DNA from: Rhizobium sp. NFR07
Lineage (GTDB): Bacteria > Pseudomonadota > Alphaproteobacteria > Rhizobiales > Rhizobiaceae
Length of the DNA stretch: 64,000 nucleotides
NCBI RefSeq assembly: GCF_900111905.1
Contig: NZ_FOKM01000008.1
Coordinates: 62,001 to 126,000, forward strand
Direction: 5' to 3'
The notes under the pieces were generated by a model that saw only the letters and a list, made by a program, of their open reading frames with translations, ran no database searches and was not told where the DNA came from. Positions within the stretch are counted from its first letter, which is position 1, and each line of letters starts with the position of its first letter. Made by a program: the position numbers and the translations under genes. This document shows positions 11,931-20,074 of this stretch, in pieces.

Positions 11931-12008
11931 ATTCGATATTATTTAGATATATCGAATGGCTTGCGCGTTTGCGAATTGAGACTATCTTTAGATATATCGA
12001 AAGATAGT
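11931..12008. promoter_or_regulatory. Double operator upstream of the PadR gene
   Basis: Two perfect 9-bp inverted repeats lie before the gene: ATTCGATAT-N9-ATATCGAAT (11931-11957) and ACTATCTTT-N10-AAAGATAGT (11981-12008). Both contain the identical 15-mer TTTAGATATATCGAA (11942-11956 and 11987-12001), spaced 45 bp apart. PadR proteins commonly repress their own genes through such dyads. Confidence 0.6.
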
Positions 12009-12022
12009 TCTAGGAGACGAAA

Positions 12023-12721
12023 ATGTTTGGACACAAGTTCGAAGGCCGCCATGGATGCGGCGAGCGTGAAGGCCGCAGGCCTTTCGAGGAAATCTTCGCC
12101 ATGCGTGGTGGTCCGTTCAGCCGAGGTTTCGGCGGTCCGGGTCGCGGTGGACGTGGTGGCCCCGGGGGCGGACCCGGCGGTGGTCGCGGTTTTGGCGATG
12201 ACGGCGATGGTCGCATCGGCCGTTTCCTGATGCAGGGCGACCTGCGTCTGCTAGTTCTGGCGCTGATCGAGAAGGAGCCGCGCCACGGCTATGAGATCAT
12301 CAAGCATATCGAGGACATGACCTACGGGTTTTATGCCCCGAGCCCCGGCGTCATCTATCCGACGCTGACTTATCTCGAGGAAGCCGGTTACGTGGTCTCC
12401 GAGGCGGACGGAAACAAGAAGCGCTATGCCATCACAGACGAGGGCCGCGCCCATCTGGAAGAGAACCGCAGCTTTGCCGCGACCATTCTCGACAGGCTTT
12501 CCGAGCTTGCCGAGCGTATCAAGCAACGGCAGGAACGCAGCGAACACAAGCACAGGGAACGCGGACCTGACCTGCCGCGCAGTGTCGATGCCGCACTTCT
12601 GAACCTGCGCGAAGTGATAGCCGGAAAACTCGAAAACGACGAGAAGAAAGCCGGTGATATGGTCAAGCTTCTGCTGCAGATCGCCGAGGATCTCGACAAG
12701 GGTGACGACACGCCGAACTGA
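12023..12721 (+). CDS. PadR-family transcriptional regulator with Gly/Arg-rich N-terminus
   Basis: Residues 70-150 of the 232-residue product are a PadR winged helix (LALIEKEPRHGYEIIKHIE, then SPGVIYPTLTYLEEAGYV and KKRYAITDEG). A C-terminal helical region with many charged residues (about 155-225) should form the dimer arm. The first 65 residues are unusual: a Gly/Arg/Pro-rich stretch of GGRGG and GGG type. This kind of N-terminal tail is seen in some rhizobial PadR proteins. Start ATG is preceded by TAGGAGA. The gene stands alone and its promoter has two dyads, pointing to autorepression. The inducer is unknown. Confidence 0.88.
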   Translation: MFGHKFEGRHGCGEREGRRPFEEIFAMRGGPFSRGFGGPGRGGRGGPGGGPGGGRGFGDDGDGRIGRFLMQGDLRLLVLALIEKEPRHGYEIIKHIEDMTYGFYAPSPGVIYPTLTYLEEAGYVVSEADGNKKRYAITDEGRAHLEENRSFAATILDRLSELAERIKQRQERSEHKHRERGPDLPRSVDAALLNLREVIAGKLENDEKKAGDMVKLLLQIAEDLDKGDDTPN

Positions 12722-12767
12722 AGACGCAAAGAATGGCGCGCGACCTTCCAGGCGGCGCGCTTTGCAT

Positions 12768-13256
12768 TCAGGCTGACGGTGCCATGTTGGCCCTGTCGAT
12801 CCGGAACTGGTAGCAGTTGTTGCGCGCCGAGCGCACATGCACATAGGCAATGTCATCGCGTGCGAGCAGGCTGTTCGCGCGCTCGGGGATATCGCCTGTC
12901 GGCGTCACGGCGCCGCTTCCGTAAACGATCCGGTCGTCGGAGCCGTAACCGCGGACGATATAATCCGGGCTCGACAGGATGGGCGGGAGGACTTCTTCAG
13001 CGACATAGCGCGGGCAGGGTTCGGCATGCAGGAAGATGGGGCCGGTTTCCGCATAGGGTTGCAGTGCCGGGAAGGGCCGATAGGCGAGCACGAAAAATGC
13101 TTCGCCGGCATCGATATTTTTCAGACAATGACGGCAGGGATGGCCGGGGCCATCGGATATCTGCCGTTCGGCTAGTTGGCCATAGGCGTCTGTACCGCCT
13201 CCCCAGACATGGTCTGCATCTGCGCTTGGCATGGCAGTGAACCGGATCGTCGACAT
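12768..13256 (-). CDS. DUF1203 family protein
   Basis: The 162-residue product carries the DUF1203 core: CRHCLKNIDAGEAFFVLAYRP, then YAETGPIFLHAEPC and a closing NNCYQFRI. The conserved Cys/His residues suggest a metal-binding or redox role, but none has been shown. Length fits the family. It is the first of a run of minus-strand genes; its own stop lies 46 bp from the convergent PadR gene. Confidence 0.75.
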   Translation of the reverse strand: MSTIRFTAMPSADADHVWGGGTDAYGQLAERQISDGPGHPCRHCLKNIDAGEAFFVLAYRPFPALQPYAETGPIFLHAEPCPRYVAEEVLPPILSSPDYIVRGYGSDDRIVYGSGAVTPTGDIPERANSLLARDDIAYVHVRSARNNCYQFRIDRANMAPSA

Positions 13257-13295
13257 GGCATCCTCCTTGAGTGGAAAGCCATGTGATGCCGTCTC

Positions 13296-13964
13296 TCAGC
13301 TCTCGTTGCCACCCGATTCCTGCGCGGAGAGATCGGAGAAGATGAAGAACAGGCCGGCAATCATGGCAAGATAGGCACAGAGTTCGGACAGTTCTTCGAG
13401 AAGCTGGGCGACATGGCCATCCACCCATTCGCTGATCGGCACCGGCGGCAAGTGGCCTTCCGAAGCGGTGGAAATCAGCATGCCGATTGCGGTGAAAAGC
13501 ATGGAGAAGATCGGCACGCGCCGCTGCTTCAGGAGGTCGATCCCGACAAAGGAGAGGCGCTTCACGACGATGATCGCGATCGTCGTAAGGATGAGAGCCG
13601 CGACAGCGGGAGCGACTGCCGGCTTGTACCAGAGATAACGCGAGGCAAAGAGCGGGCCGTGATCGCCGATGCTCGTCGGGTCGAAGAAGACCGCACCCCA
13701 GCTGAGTTCGCGCCCGATCAGCACAAGCAGCACCGGTGCTGCGGCAAGGCCGAACCAGCGGCCCGGATCGCTTGCCTTGCGGAAGAACAGAAGCGAGGCG
13801 GCAAAGCCCAGCCCGATGAGGATGACCTGGGCATTCTCGATCGGTTGGTTCTCATGGCTCCACCAGGAGGGTAGGGCGAGAGCCAGCGGATAACAGGCGG
13901 CCAGAAGGATCAGCGAAAGGCAAAGGAGTGTGGATGCGGCGAAGCGCCAGGTGCGTGTGCTCAT
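13296..13964 (-). CDS. Multi-pass membrane protein of unknown function
   Basis: The 222-residue product has an N-terminal hydrophobic segment and about five further helices (for example AQVILIGLGFAASLLFF, LAAAPVLLVLIG and AALILTTIAIIVV). The last quarter contains an acidic stretch VAQLLEELSELCAYLAM. I do not recognise a family. ATG 13964 is used; 12 more codons are open upstream without homology. The DUF1203 gene follows 39 bp downstream on the same strand, so the two may be cotranscribed. Confidence 0.65.
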   Translation of the reverse strand: MSTRTWRFAASTLLCLSLILLAACYPLALALPSWWSHENQPIENAQVILIGLGFAASLLFFRKASDPGRWFGLAAAPVLLVLIGRELSWGAVFFDPTSIGDHGPLFASRYLWYKPAVAPAVAALILTTIAIIVVKRLSFVGIDLLKQRRVPIFSMLFTAIGMLISTASEGHLPPVPISEWVDGHVAQLLEELSELCAYLAMIAGLFFIFSDLSAQESGGNES

Positions 13965-14053
13965 TGTGACAGGACTATGACGCAGCTCTGCCGCCTGCAA
14001 CCCGAAGCGCTACAATCCCCAGGAAAATGAACGTGATACAGGGCGCGCCGGAA

Positions 14054-14611
14054 TCAGCTTTCCAGCGCTGCCAGGATCTGGGCGTCGGTCATCGGCAGGA
14101 TCTCGCCCTCGGCCATGCTGACGGGCGAAAAACCCATCATCTGGTAAAGCTGGATCGCGCGCGGATGATCGAGATTGTTGGTGGTAACAGTCACCTTGAC
14201 CGGATTGTCCTGCCAGGCGGCGTAAAGCGCCTGCAGCAGGAACCACTTGCCGATACCAAGCCCCATCGCCCGTTCGAACAGACCGAAATAGGAGAGCTCG
14301 ACCACGTCGTCGGCCTGCTTGGCGAGTTCGAAAAAGCCCGCCGGTGCGCCATCGACATAAAGCACGCAGATCGAAACCGCGGGATCATGGATCACGGCTG
14401 TCAGCTCGTCGTTGTTAAGGCGCAGCCGCTCATACCATTGCCACCGCTTGCCGATCTGCCGGTAGAGATAGCGATAGAAATGCAGCGGGATTTCCGGCGC
14501 CCGCATGATTGCGGTCTGTACGTTGACGGGCACCGGCAGGCTGGTACGCGGTGGCGCCGTCATCTCGAGTTGCGTGACATGGACCTTGAGCGGAGCAGGT
14601 TTTTTCGCCAT
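14054..14611 (-). CDS. GNAT-family N-acetyltransferase
   Basis: The 185-residue product shows the GNAT acetyl-CoA core: a strand with SICVLYVDGAPAGFFEL, then GLGIGKWFLLQAL in the pyrophosphate-binding position and a late NNLDHPRAIQLYQMMGF. The substrate is not apparent. The reading frame extends far upstream, but that part is out of frame with the overlapping sseA gene and is noise. ATG 14611 sits 8 bp after the sseA stop, so this is the last gene of a cysK-alaX-sseA-GNAT unit. Confidence 0.85.
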   Translation of the reverse strand: MAKKPAPLKVHVTQLEMTAPPRTSLPVPVNVQTAIMRAPEIPLHFYRYLYRQIGKRWQWYERLRLNNDELTAVIHDPAVSICVLYVDGAPAGFFELAKQADDVVELSYFGLFERAMGLGIGKWFLLQALYAAWQDNPVKVTVTTNNLDHPRAIQLYQMMGFSPVSMAEGEILPMTDAQILAALES

Positions 14612-14619
14612 CGAGGATC

Positions 14620-15480
14620 CTAACGCGGGTCTGCCGGGCCGGTCACGATGGGAGTGTCCTCGAGGGAGCCCCATTCGGTCCATGACCCGTCGTAAAGCGC
14701 ATTGTCCTCGTGGCCGAGGGATTCCAGCGCCAGCGTTATGATGGCTGCGGTGATGCCGGAACCGCAACTGGTGACGATCGGCTTGCCGAAATCGATGCCG
14801 GCATCCTCGATCGCCTGGCGCAGTTCCGGAAGAGTGCGAAGCTTGCCATTGGCCGAAAACGTGCCTGACGGAAGGCTTCGGGCGCCCGGCATATGGCCGG
14901 AGCGCATGTCCGCCCGCGGTTCCGGCTCGGTCCCGGCGAAGCGGCCGGCGGAACGTGCGTCGGCGATCTGGGCGGAACCGTCGCTGATGATGCCGAGCAT
15001 GGTCTGAAGGTCGATGATCTTGTCTACGCGAACCTTGGCGTCGAAGGTCACCGGCTCGGGCGAGGGGCTTGTCGTTTCCAGTTCGCGACCTTCGGCCTTC
15101 CAGCCGTCGAGACCGCCATCCAGCACGAAGACATTCTGCGCGCCCATGGTACGGAACAACCACCAGCCGCGTGGCGCGGAGAAAATGCCCGGGCCGTCAT
15201 AGATGACGATGCGGTCGGTTTCCTTGATGCCGAGCCTGCCGACGGCTTCTGCGAAGACCTCCGGTGAAGGAACCATGTGTGGCAGACTGGTCGAATGATC
15301 GGCAACCTTGTCGTGGTCGAAGCGAACGGCGCCGGGAATGTGGCCAGCGAGATATTCCGCGTCGGCGTTACGGTTCTGCGCCGCGAGGTAGAAAGACGCA
15401 TCGACGATCTTGAGGTCGGGAGCGCCAAGCTCACCGGCCAGCCAGTCGGACGAAACCACGAAACGGCTTGTCTCGCTCAT
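14620..15480 (-). CDS. sseA: 3-mercaptopyruvate/thiosulfate sulfurtransferase
   Basis: The 286-residue product has two rhodanese domains. The first lacks a catalytic cysteine; the second has TSCGSGITAA, and the CGSG(I/V)TA loop is typical of mercaptopyruvate rather than thiosulfate sulfurtransferases. It moves sulfur from 3-mercaptopyruvate to thiol acceptors or cyanide. ATG 15480 is preceded by GAGGAGATATGAC, which settles the start over a TTG further up. It is the third gene of a four-gene minus-strand unit whose first gene is a cysteine synthase, which fits cysteine-derived sulfur metabolism. Confidence 0.92.
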   Translation of the reverse strand: MSETSRFVVSSDWLAGELGAPDLKIVDASFYLAAQNRNADAEYLAGHIPGAVRFDHDKVADHSTSLPHMVPSPEVFAEAVGRLGIKETDRIVIYDGPGIFSAPRGWWLFRTMGAQNVFVLDGGLDGWKAEGRELETTSPSPEPVTFDAKVRVDKIIDLQTMLGIISDGSAQIADARSAGRFAGTEPEPRADMRSGHMPGARSLPSGTFSANGKLRTLPELRQAIEDAGIDFGKPIVTSCGSGITAAIITLALESLGHEDNALYDGSWTEWGSLEDTPIVTGPADPR

Positions 15481-15504
15481 GTCATATCTCCTCAAGCCCT
15501 GTTG

Positions 15505-16242
15505 TCAGGCGTCTGTAGCAGGTTCGCCGAACCGGATGCGGAAGCGGCGATTTTCCTTGCCCTTCTTTTCGATCTTGGCGATGTGGATGGCGCCGACCTC
15601 CGAGGTCCGCGCGACATGGGTGCCGCCGCAGGGCTGGCTGTCGATGCTTGAATTCTCGCCGATGCAGACGAGGCTGACACGGCCGAGCCCGACCGGCGGG
15701 CGGACGTTCTTCGATTTGACGATGCCCGGATTGGCGGCAAGCTCTTCGTCGGTGATCCACTGAACATAGACCGGATGGTCCGCCGTCACGAGTTCCATCA
15801 GGCGCGCCGTGACTTCGTCCTTGTCCATCGGGTCGGTCACGTCGAAGTCGATCCGCGCGTCTTCCTCGCCGACGGCTGCACCGGTGACTGGGTAGGGGCA
15901 GATGACCGAAAGCAGGTGGCATGCGGTGTGCATCCGCATGAGGTTGAAACGGCGCGGCCAGTCGATCTGCAGCGTCACCTTTTCGCCGACCACCGGCTGC
16001 GCCTCGCCTTCGAGCGGCACATGGAGGACGATATCCTTGGTCGCCCCGTGGCGCGCCTGGCCAAGTATGATGCGGCTGCCGTCAGCCCGTTCGACAAAGC
16101 CGGTATCGCCCGGCTGTCCGCCCGATGTGGCGTAGAAGCAGGTGCGGTCGAACTCAATGCCGCCATCGTCATGGATGGCCGTCACAACCGCTTCGGTCGC
16201 GGCAAGATAGAAGTCATCGCGGTAAAGCAATTGGGAAGGCAT
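15505..16242 (-). CDS. alaX: Free-standing alanyl-tRNA editing protein (AlaX type)
   Basis: The 245-residue product resembles the editing domain of alanyl-tRNA synthetase without the aminoacylation part: FYATSGGQPGDTG at the start, HTACHLL for the first two zinc ligands, and CGGTHV for the rest. Such proteins deacylate Ser-tRNA-Ala or Gly-tRNA-Ala in trans. The length is that of the longer AlaX class. It lies 16 bp after the cysteine synthase gene and 24 bp before sseA, so it is almost surely in their operon. Linkage to a serine-derived pathway is suggestive but unproven. Confidence 0.9.
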   Translation of the reverse strand: MPSQLLYRDDFYLAATEAVVTAIHDDGGIEFDRTCFYATSGGQPGDTGFVERADGSRIILGQARHGATKDIVLHVPLEGEAQPVVGEKVTLQIDWPRRFNLMRMHTACHLLSVICPYPVTGAAVGEEDARIDFDVTDPMDKDEVTARLMELVTADHPVYVQWITDEELAANPGIVKSKNVRPPVGLGRVSLVCIGENSSIDSQPCGGTHVARTSEVGAIHIAKIEKKGKENRRFRIRFGEPATDA

Positions 16243-16258
16243 GAAATGCTCGCTCGGC

Positions 16259-17296
16259 TCAAACCGTTTCGAAGGGAACCGGGATCTGACGCTTCTGCGT
16301 CAGCCACTGCGGGATCGGAAGGCCCTTCGATTTCAGGAAATCGGGATTGAAGAGCTTCGACTGATAGCGGTTGCCGTAGTCGCACAGCACGGTGACGATC
16401 GTGTGCCCCGGACCGAGATCCTCGGCGAGGCGGATAGCGCCGGCGATGTTGATGCCGGACGAACCGCCCAGGCACAGGCCTTCATGCTCGACGAGGTCGA
16501 AGATGATCGGCAGCGCTTCGGCATCCGGTACCCGGTAGGAGAAGTCCGGCGTGAACCCTTCGAGATTGGCGGTGATTCGACCCTGGCCGATACCTTCGGT
16601 GATCGAGTTGCCTTCAGACTTGAGTTCGCCATGGGCGTAATATTCGTAGAGCGCCGCGCCATCGGGGTCCGCGATGCCGATCTTGATGTCGGGGTTCTTT
16701 GACTTGAGACCCATGGCGACGCCGACCAGAGTGCCGCCGGAGCCGACCGAGCAGATAAAGCCATCGACCTTGCCAGCGGTCTGTTCCCAGATTTCCGGTG
16801 CGGTCGTCTCGATATGGGCCTGGCGGTTCGCGACATTGTCGAACTGGTTTGCCCAGATCGCGCCTGCCGGCTCACTCTTTGCCATCTGTTCGGCGAGGCG
16901 GCCAGAAACCTTCACGTAATTGTTCGGGTTCTTGTAAGGCACCGCCGGAACCTCGACCAGTTCGGCGCCGGCAAGCCTGAGGGCGTCCTTCTTTTCCTGG
17001 CTCTGGGTTTCGGGAATGACGATGACGGTGCGATAGCCGAGCGCTTTCGCAACAAGGGTCAGGCCGATGCCGGTATTGCCAGCAGTTCCCTCGACGATCA
17101 CGCCGCCCGGCCTCAGAAGGCCCTTGCGTTCCGCATCCCGTATGATGAAGAGCGCGGCGCGGTCCTTCACCGACTGGCCGGGATTGAGAAATTCGGCCTT
17201 GCCCAGGATCTCACAGCCGGTCTTGGCCGATGCGTCCCTGAGACGGATCAGTGGGGTATTGCCGATGATGTCGATGACGGAAGCGGAGGAGGTCAT
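16259..17296 (-). CDS. cysK: Cysteine synthase-family PLP enzyme
   Basis: The 345-residue product is a fold-type II PLP enzyme. The Schiff-base lysine is in NPGQSVKDRAA, the substrate loop reads EGTAGNTGIG where most cysteine synthases have TSGNTG, and the phosphate cup is SVGSGGTLVG. It should make cysteine from O-acetylserine and sulfide, but the TAGNTG variant and the longer C-terminus (about 30 residues more than CysK) mean another beta-replacement donor is possible. It heads the unit cysK-alaX-sseA-GNAT. Confidence 0.85.
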   Translation of the reverse strand: MTSSASVIDIIGNTPLIRLRDASAKTGCEILGKAEFLNPGQSVKDRAALFIIRDAERKGLLRPGGVIVEGTAGNTGIGLTLVAKALGYRTVIVIPETQSQEKKDALRLAGAELVEVPAVPYKNPNNYVKVSGRLAEQMAKSEPAGAIWANQFDNVANRQAHIETTAPEIWEQTAGKVDGFICSVGSGGTLVGVAMGLKSKNPDIKIGIADPDGAALYEYYAHGELKSEGNSITEGIGQGRITANLEGFTPDFSYRVPDAEALPIIFDLVEHEGLCLGGSSGINIAGAIRLAEDLGPGHTIVTVLCDYGNRYQSKLFNPDFLKSKGLPIPQWLTQKRQIPVPFETV

Positions 17297-17582
17297 GTGA
17301 TGTGCGCCCTGTTTGTCGCTGATTTAAGCCCCGTGTCTTGGATGGACAAGCGCCCGGTCACAAGAAATGTGTTTCCTTTAGCCGGGGCAGGGGCGAAATC
17401 ACTTTTTTCTCAATGGGGAGGCATCGTTGCGACGGACGTGATCGTAAGTGCGCATGGAGATGCAGGACGACACCGACGCTGGGCAGGAAAAGGGCGGTCG
17501 GCCTGCGACAAATTATGGCCGGCTCCCCTCAAATCTAGCATCTTTACGGCGATGATGCCTCGTCTTAGATTTGGCGGCAGAC

Positions 17583-18230
17583 ATGTTGCTAAACCTGGAA
17601 CGGCTCGATCTGTTGATTGCACATTATGTCGCTGGCTGCCTACCGGAGCCGGCGCATATCCTCGTGGGCTCTCATCTCGAAATGCAGCCGTCTTCCGGTC
17701 GCCTTGCCGATAGCCTGGATCACCTGGCCGGCGAGACGCTCGATGCAACGATGCCGCTGGCGCTGTCTTCGCGCGACGAACGCCTGCAGACGATCTTCGC
17801 CTCGCGCCCGCGGATCGACGCGCCGTCTCTGATGGCTGATCGTCGCGACCCGCGGCTGCCACGCTTTCTCAATGCCTATGCGGGCCGCAGGCTCGACGAT
17901 GTGCCGTGGAAGATGAAGTTGCCCGGCTTGCGCCAGCATGTGATCGAAAAGTCTTCCGGCATGGAGGCGAGCCTTCTGTGGGCCCGGCCGGGCCGGGCTT
18001 TGCCGCATCACCGTCATCGCGGGCTCGAACTGACCCTCGTTCTCCAGGGCGCATTTGAGGATCATCGCGGAGCCTTCGGGCAGGGCGACGTTTCCGTCGC
18101 CGACGAAACGATTGTGCATCGGCCGGTGGCGACCAATGACAGCCCATGCCTGTGCTTTTCGGTGCTGCTAGCCCCGATCGCGCTAAGTGGCCCGACATTC
18201 AGGATTGTTGCGGATATTCTCGGCGTCTGA
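17583..18230 (+). CDS. ChrR-like cupin protein, zinc cysteines missing
   Basis: The product of about 215 residues aligns by eye with ChrR-type anti-sigma factors. The N-terminal part has IAHYVAGCLPEPAHILVGSHLEM, like the ZAS domain, and the C-terminal half is a cupin with HHRHRGLELTLVLQGAF, FGQGDV and a later HRP. In ChrR the H-x3-C-x2-C motif binds zinc and sigma-E. Here the cysteine positions read Q and S (SHLEMQPSSGR), so the N-terminal zinc site appears lost, while cupin metal ligands are kept. No ECF sigma gene is adjacent. ATG 17583 is preferred to TTG 17571. The 286-bp gap before it, up to cysK, shows nothing else. Confidence 0.75.
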   Translation: MLLNLERLDLLIAHYVAGCLPEPAHILVGSHLEMQPSSGRLADSLDHLAGETLDATMPLALSSRDERLQTIFASRPRIDAPSLMADRRDPRLPRFLNAYAGRRLDDVPWKMKLPGLRQHVIEKSSGMEASLLWARPGRALPHHRHRGLELTLVLQGAFEDHRGAFGQGDVSVADETIVHRPVATNDSPCLCFSVLLAPIALSGPTFRIVADILGV

Positions 18231-18304
18231 AGGCGCCGTCCTTGATCATTGACAGATCGACCTGCCGGAATGCGCGCGCCGTTATCAGAAACGGCGCGCG
18301 GCTC

Positions 18305-18547
18305 TCAGTTGACGTGCATTTGCGCTTCGCTGACAGCCTGCTCGAATTGCAGCCTTGCCTCTTCCGCCGTACGGCGTCCGTCCAGTGCGGCGCGGCATGC
18401 GCTTCTTGCGCGGACGAATTGCGGACCGCGCAGATCCGGCCAGCGATCGGTGAGAAGCCCGAGGGCTTCGGATGGGTTGTTGATGATCTCGGTTCCGAGA
18501 TTTGCGAACACGACGTGAACCGGCTTCTGCCAACTTGCATGCGGCAT
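18305..18547 (-). CDS. DUF982 protein (copy 1)
   Basis: The 80-residue product has the DUF982 pattern: an early WQKPV, then EALGLLTDRWPDLRGPQFVRARSACRAALDG and a final ARLQFEQAVSEA. These short proteins are expanded in rhizobia and have no known function. A second member lies at 21329-21586, sharing layout but little identity. Nothing else nearby explains its role. Confidence 0.75.
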   Translation of the reverse strand: MPHASWQKPVHVVFANLGTEIINNPSEALGLLTDRWPDLRGPQFVRARSACRAALDGRRTAEEARLQFEQAVSEAQMHVN

Positions 18548-18757
18548 GAACTATCCTCCCATTGTTCAGCCTTGCCTAACTGCGAGTTTACACGCGCAGT
18601 TCCCATCGCGCCAGATAAATTCGCGAGGCTGCATGCGCGCGATGGTCGCAAGCGGATTTCAGCTCGCGCAACGGCACCCGGCCGCATTGCACGGCCGATG
18701 GAACATGCGTTCCTGGCTACTGTTCTTTCTGCAGAGGCATAAAAACAGGAGACCAGG

Positions 18758-19072
18758 ATGATAGTTCGATTTCTCGGCGCCGGTCTGATGTTGACAATGG
18801 CAGCAGCGCTGCCGGCGGAGGCTCAGCAACCGGATGCGAAGCCGCCGGCAGGGCAGGAGCGTTGCCAGCCGGGAGACAGCGGGCAGGAAGGCGGTGAGGC
18901 GCCTTCGGGGGATCTTTCGCGAAAGCTGGATGACTGCGATGGGGTTCTGAAAGCGCCATCAACCGGTGACCCCGGCATGGTGGAGCCCGCCCCGGATACG
19001 GGAGGCGGTCGCGTCATCAATCCCGATCAGTTGCCGGAGGGCTCCAATCCATCGAACGGCTCAGGCGGCTGA
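18758..19072 (+). CDS. Small secreted hypothetical protein
   Basis: The 104-residue product starts with a clear Sec signal peptide (a hydrophobic run ending LPAEAQQ). The mature part is about 80 residues, low in hydrophobics and rich in Gly, Pro, Asp and Ser, with two cysteines that could form one disulfide. CAGGAGACCAGG precedes the ATG. No family is recognised. Confidence 0.65.
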   Translation: MIVRFLGAGLMLTMAAALPAEAQQPDAKPPAGQERCQPGDSGQEGGEAPSGDLSRKLDDCDGVLKAPSTGDPGMVEPAPDTGGGRVINPDQLPEGSNPSNGSGG

Positions 19073-19087
19073 GTCGATGAACAAGCG

Positions 19088-19363
19088 TCAGCGGGAGCGT
19101 CGCCGGCGTGCCCACCAGACGACCAGCCGACGACGCCGGCGACGTACATAGGGAATGTCGTTCGACAGTACGACGAATCCGAGTGGCAGCATCCAGAACC
19201 CGAGGACCGGCAAAAAGCCCAGCGTGCCGCCCACCATCAGGGCAGAGCCGATGCCGATCCGGCCGGCACGCGAACGTGGCATAGGGATGTGGAAACTGCC
19301 TAGCGCGAGCTTTCCACTTCTCGGATCGATGCCAAAGCGCCGCGTTTGCCGTGTTTCAGCCAT
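19088..19363 (-). CDS. Small membrane protein, PGPGW-like
   Basis: The 91-residue product has a polar N-terminus, one or two hydrophobic helices (GRIGIGSALMVGGTLGFLP, then LGFWMLPLGFVVLS) and a very basic tail (RRRRRR twice). The layout recalls the PGPGW family of small transmembrane proteins, but the motif itself is not matched. ATG 19363 is used; a nearby in-frame start is 9 bp further out. Confidence 0.6.
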   Translation of the reverse strand: MAETRQTRRFGIDPRSGKLALGSFHIPMPRSRAGRIGIGSALMVGGTLGFLPVLGFWMLPLGFVVLSNDIPYVRRRRRRLVVWWARRRRSR

Positions 19364-19512
19364 GAGGCCCAACCTTAATTTCTGTTATTTTTCAGGCCGC
19401 GAGATGGGGATGAACTGTGAATTAAACAAGCAAGTTGGATTTTTTTTGAAAAACCGCTTGGCAAATCGGAAAAGCATTTGTATTACCCGCCGCACACGCC
19501 GCAGCGCGGTGT

Positions 19513-19587
19513 TCCCTGGTAGCTCAGCGGTAGAGCATTCGACTGTTAATCGACAGGTCGCCGGTTCGAATCCGGCCCGGGGAGCCA
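19513..19587 (+). tRNA. tRNA-Asn (GTT)
   Basis: A 75-nt cloverleaf with acceptor TCCCTGG/CCGGGGA, D-arm GCTCAGCGGTAGAGC, anticodon loop with GTT (CTGTTAA), T-arm GGTTCGAATCC and encoded CCA. Confidence 0.97.
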
Positions 19588-19598
19588 GTTTCAAGAGT

Positions 19599-19634
19599 GC
19601 ACCTGTTTTCATAGAAATATCTGAAAACAGGTGC
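19599..19634. repeat. Perfect 13-bp inverted repeat after tRNA-Asn
   Basis: GCACCTGTTTTCA (19599-19611) and TGAAAACAGGTGC (19622-19634) pair perfectly around a 10-nt loop, 11 bp past the tRNA. There is no T tract on the plus strand, so it is either a weak terminator or processing hairpin. Confidence 0.6.
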
Positions 19635-19795
19635 TTCTCCTGAAGCCCCTTCTGTCTCATCTCTTTGACAATGACATGACACGCCGCGATCAATGATCGC
19701 CGCGCCTTCGCTTCCGGTTTTTCCAATTCACTGCACCAATACTTGACACTTTGGTTTCAGTGTGGAACAAAAGAAGAACAAAGATGGAGGTGCCA

Positions 19796-19969
19796 ATGAA
19801 CCGTGCCGATGAAGTCGCAAAACGTGCCCTGGCTCTGGTGGCAGCGTCCCGCGCGATGCGTGAACGCCATGAGCAGCAGAGGCGGGAGGTTTACGAGCGG
19901 GTGCAGATCGCAACGCTTCGCAAACCTCGGATCCCGAAGGGCATCCAGCTGAGATTGAACCTGCAATAG
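19796..19969 (+). CDS. Small basic hypothetical protein (57 aa)
   Basis: The ATG is preceded by GGAGG with 5 bp spacing, a very strong ribosome site, which supports a real gene. The product is basic and helical (MNRADEVAKRALALVAASRA, then many Arg, Glu and Gln). There is no signal peptide or membrane segment. I recognise no family. It stands alone between tRNA-Asn and exoD. Confidence 0.6.
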   Translation: MNRADEVAKRALALVAASRAMRERHEQQRREVYERVQIATLRKPRIPKGIQLRLNLQ

Positions 19970-20074
19970 ATCGTCCGCGCCTCGACACTACGCGGCGCCT
20001 GTACGGGTAGCAGCCGGGCAGGCGTATGACGCCTGCCGCAGCATATGGGCGGCCACTGGCAGGGCCGGCTGATA

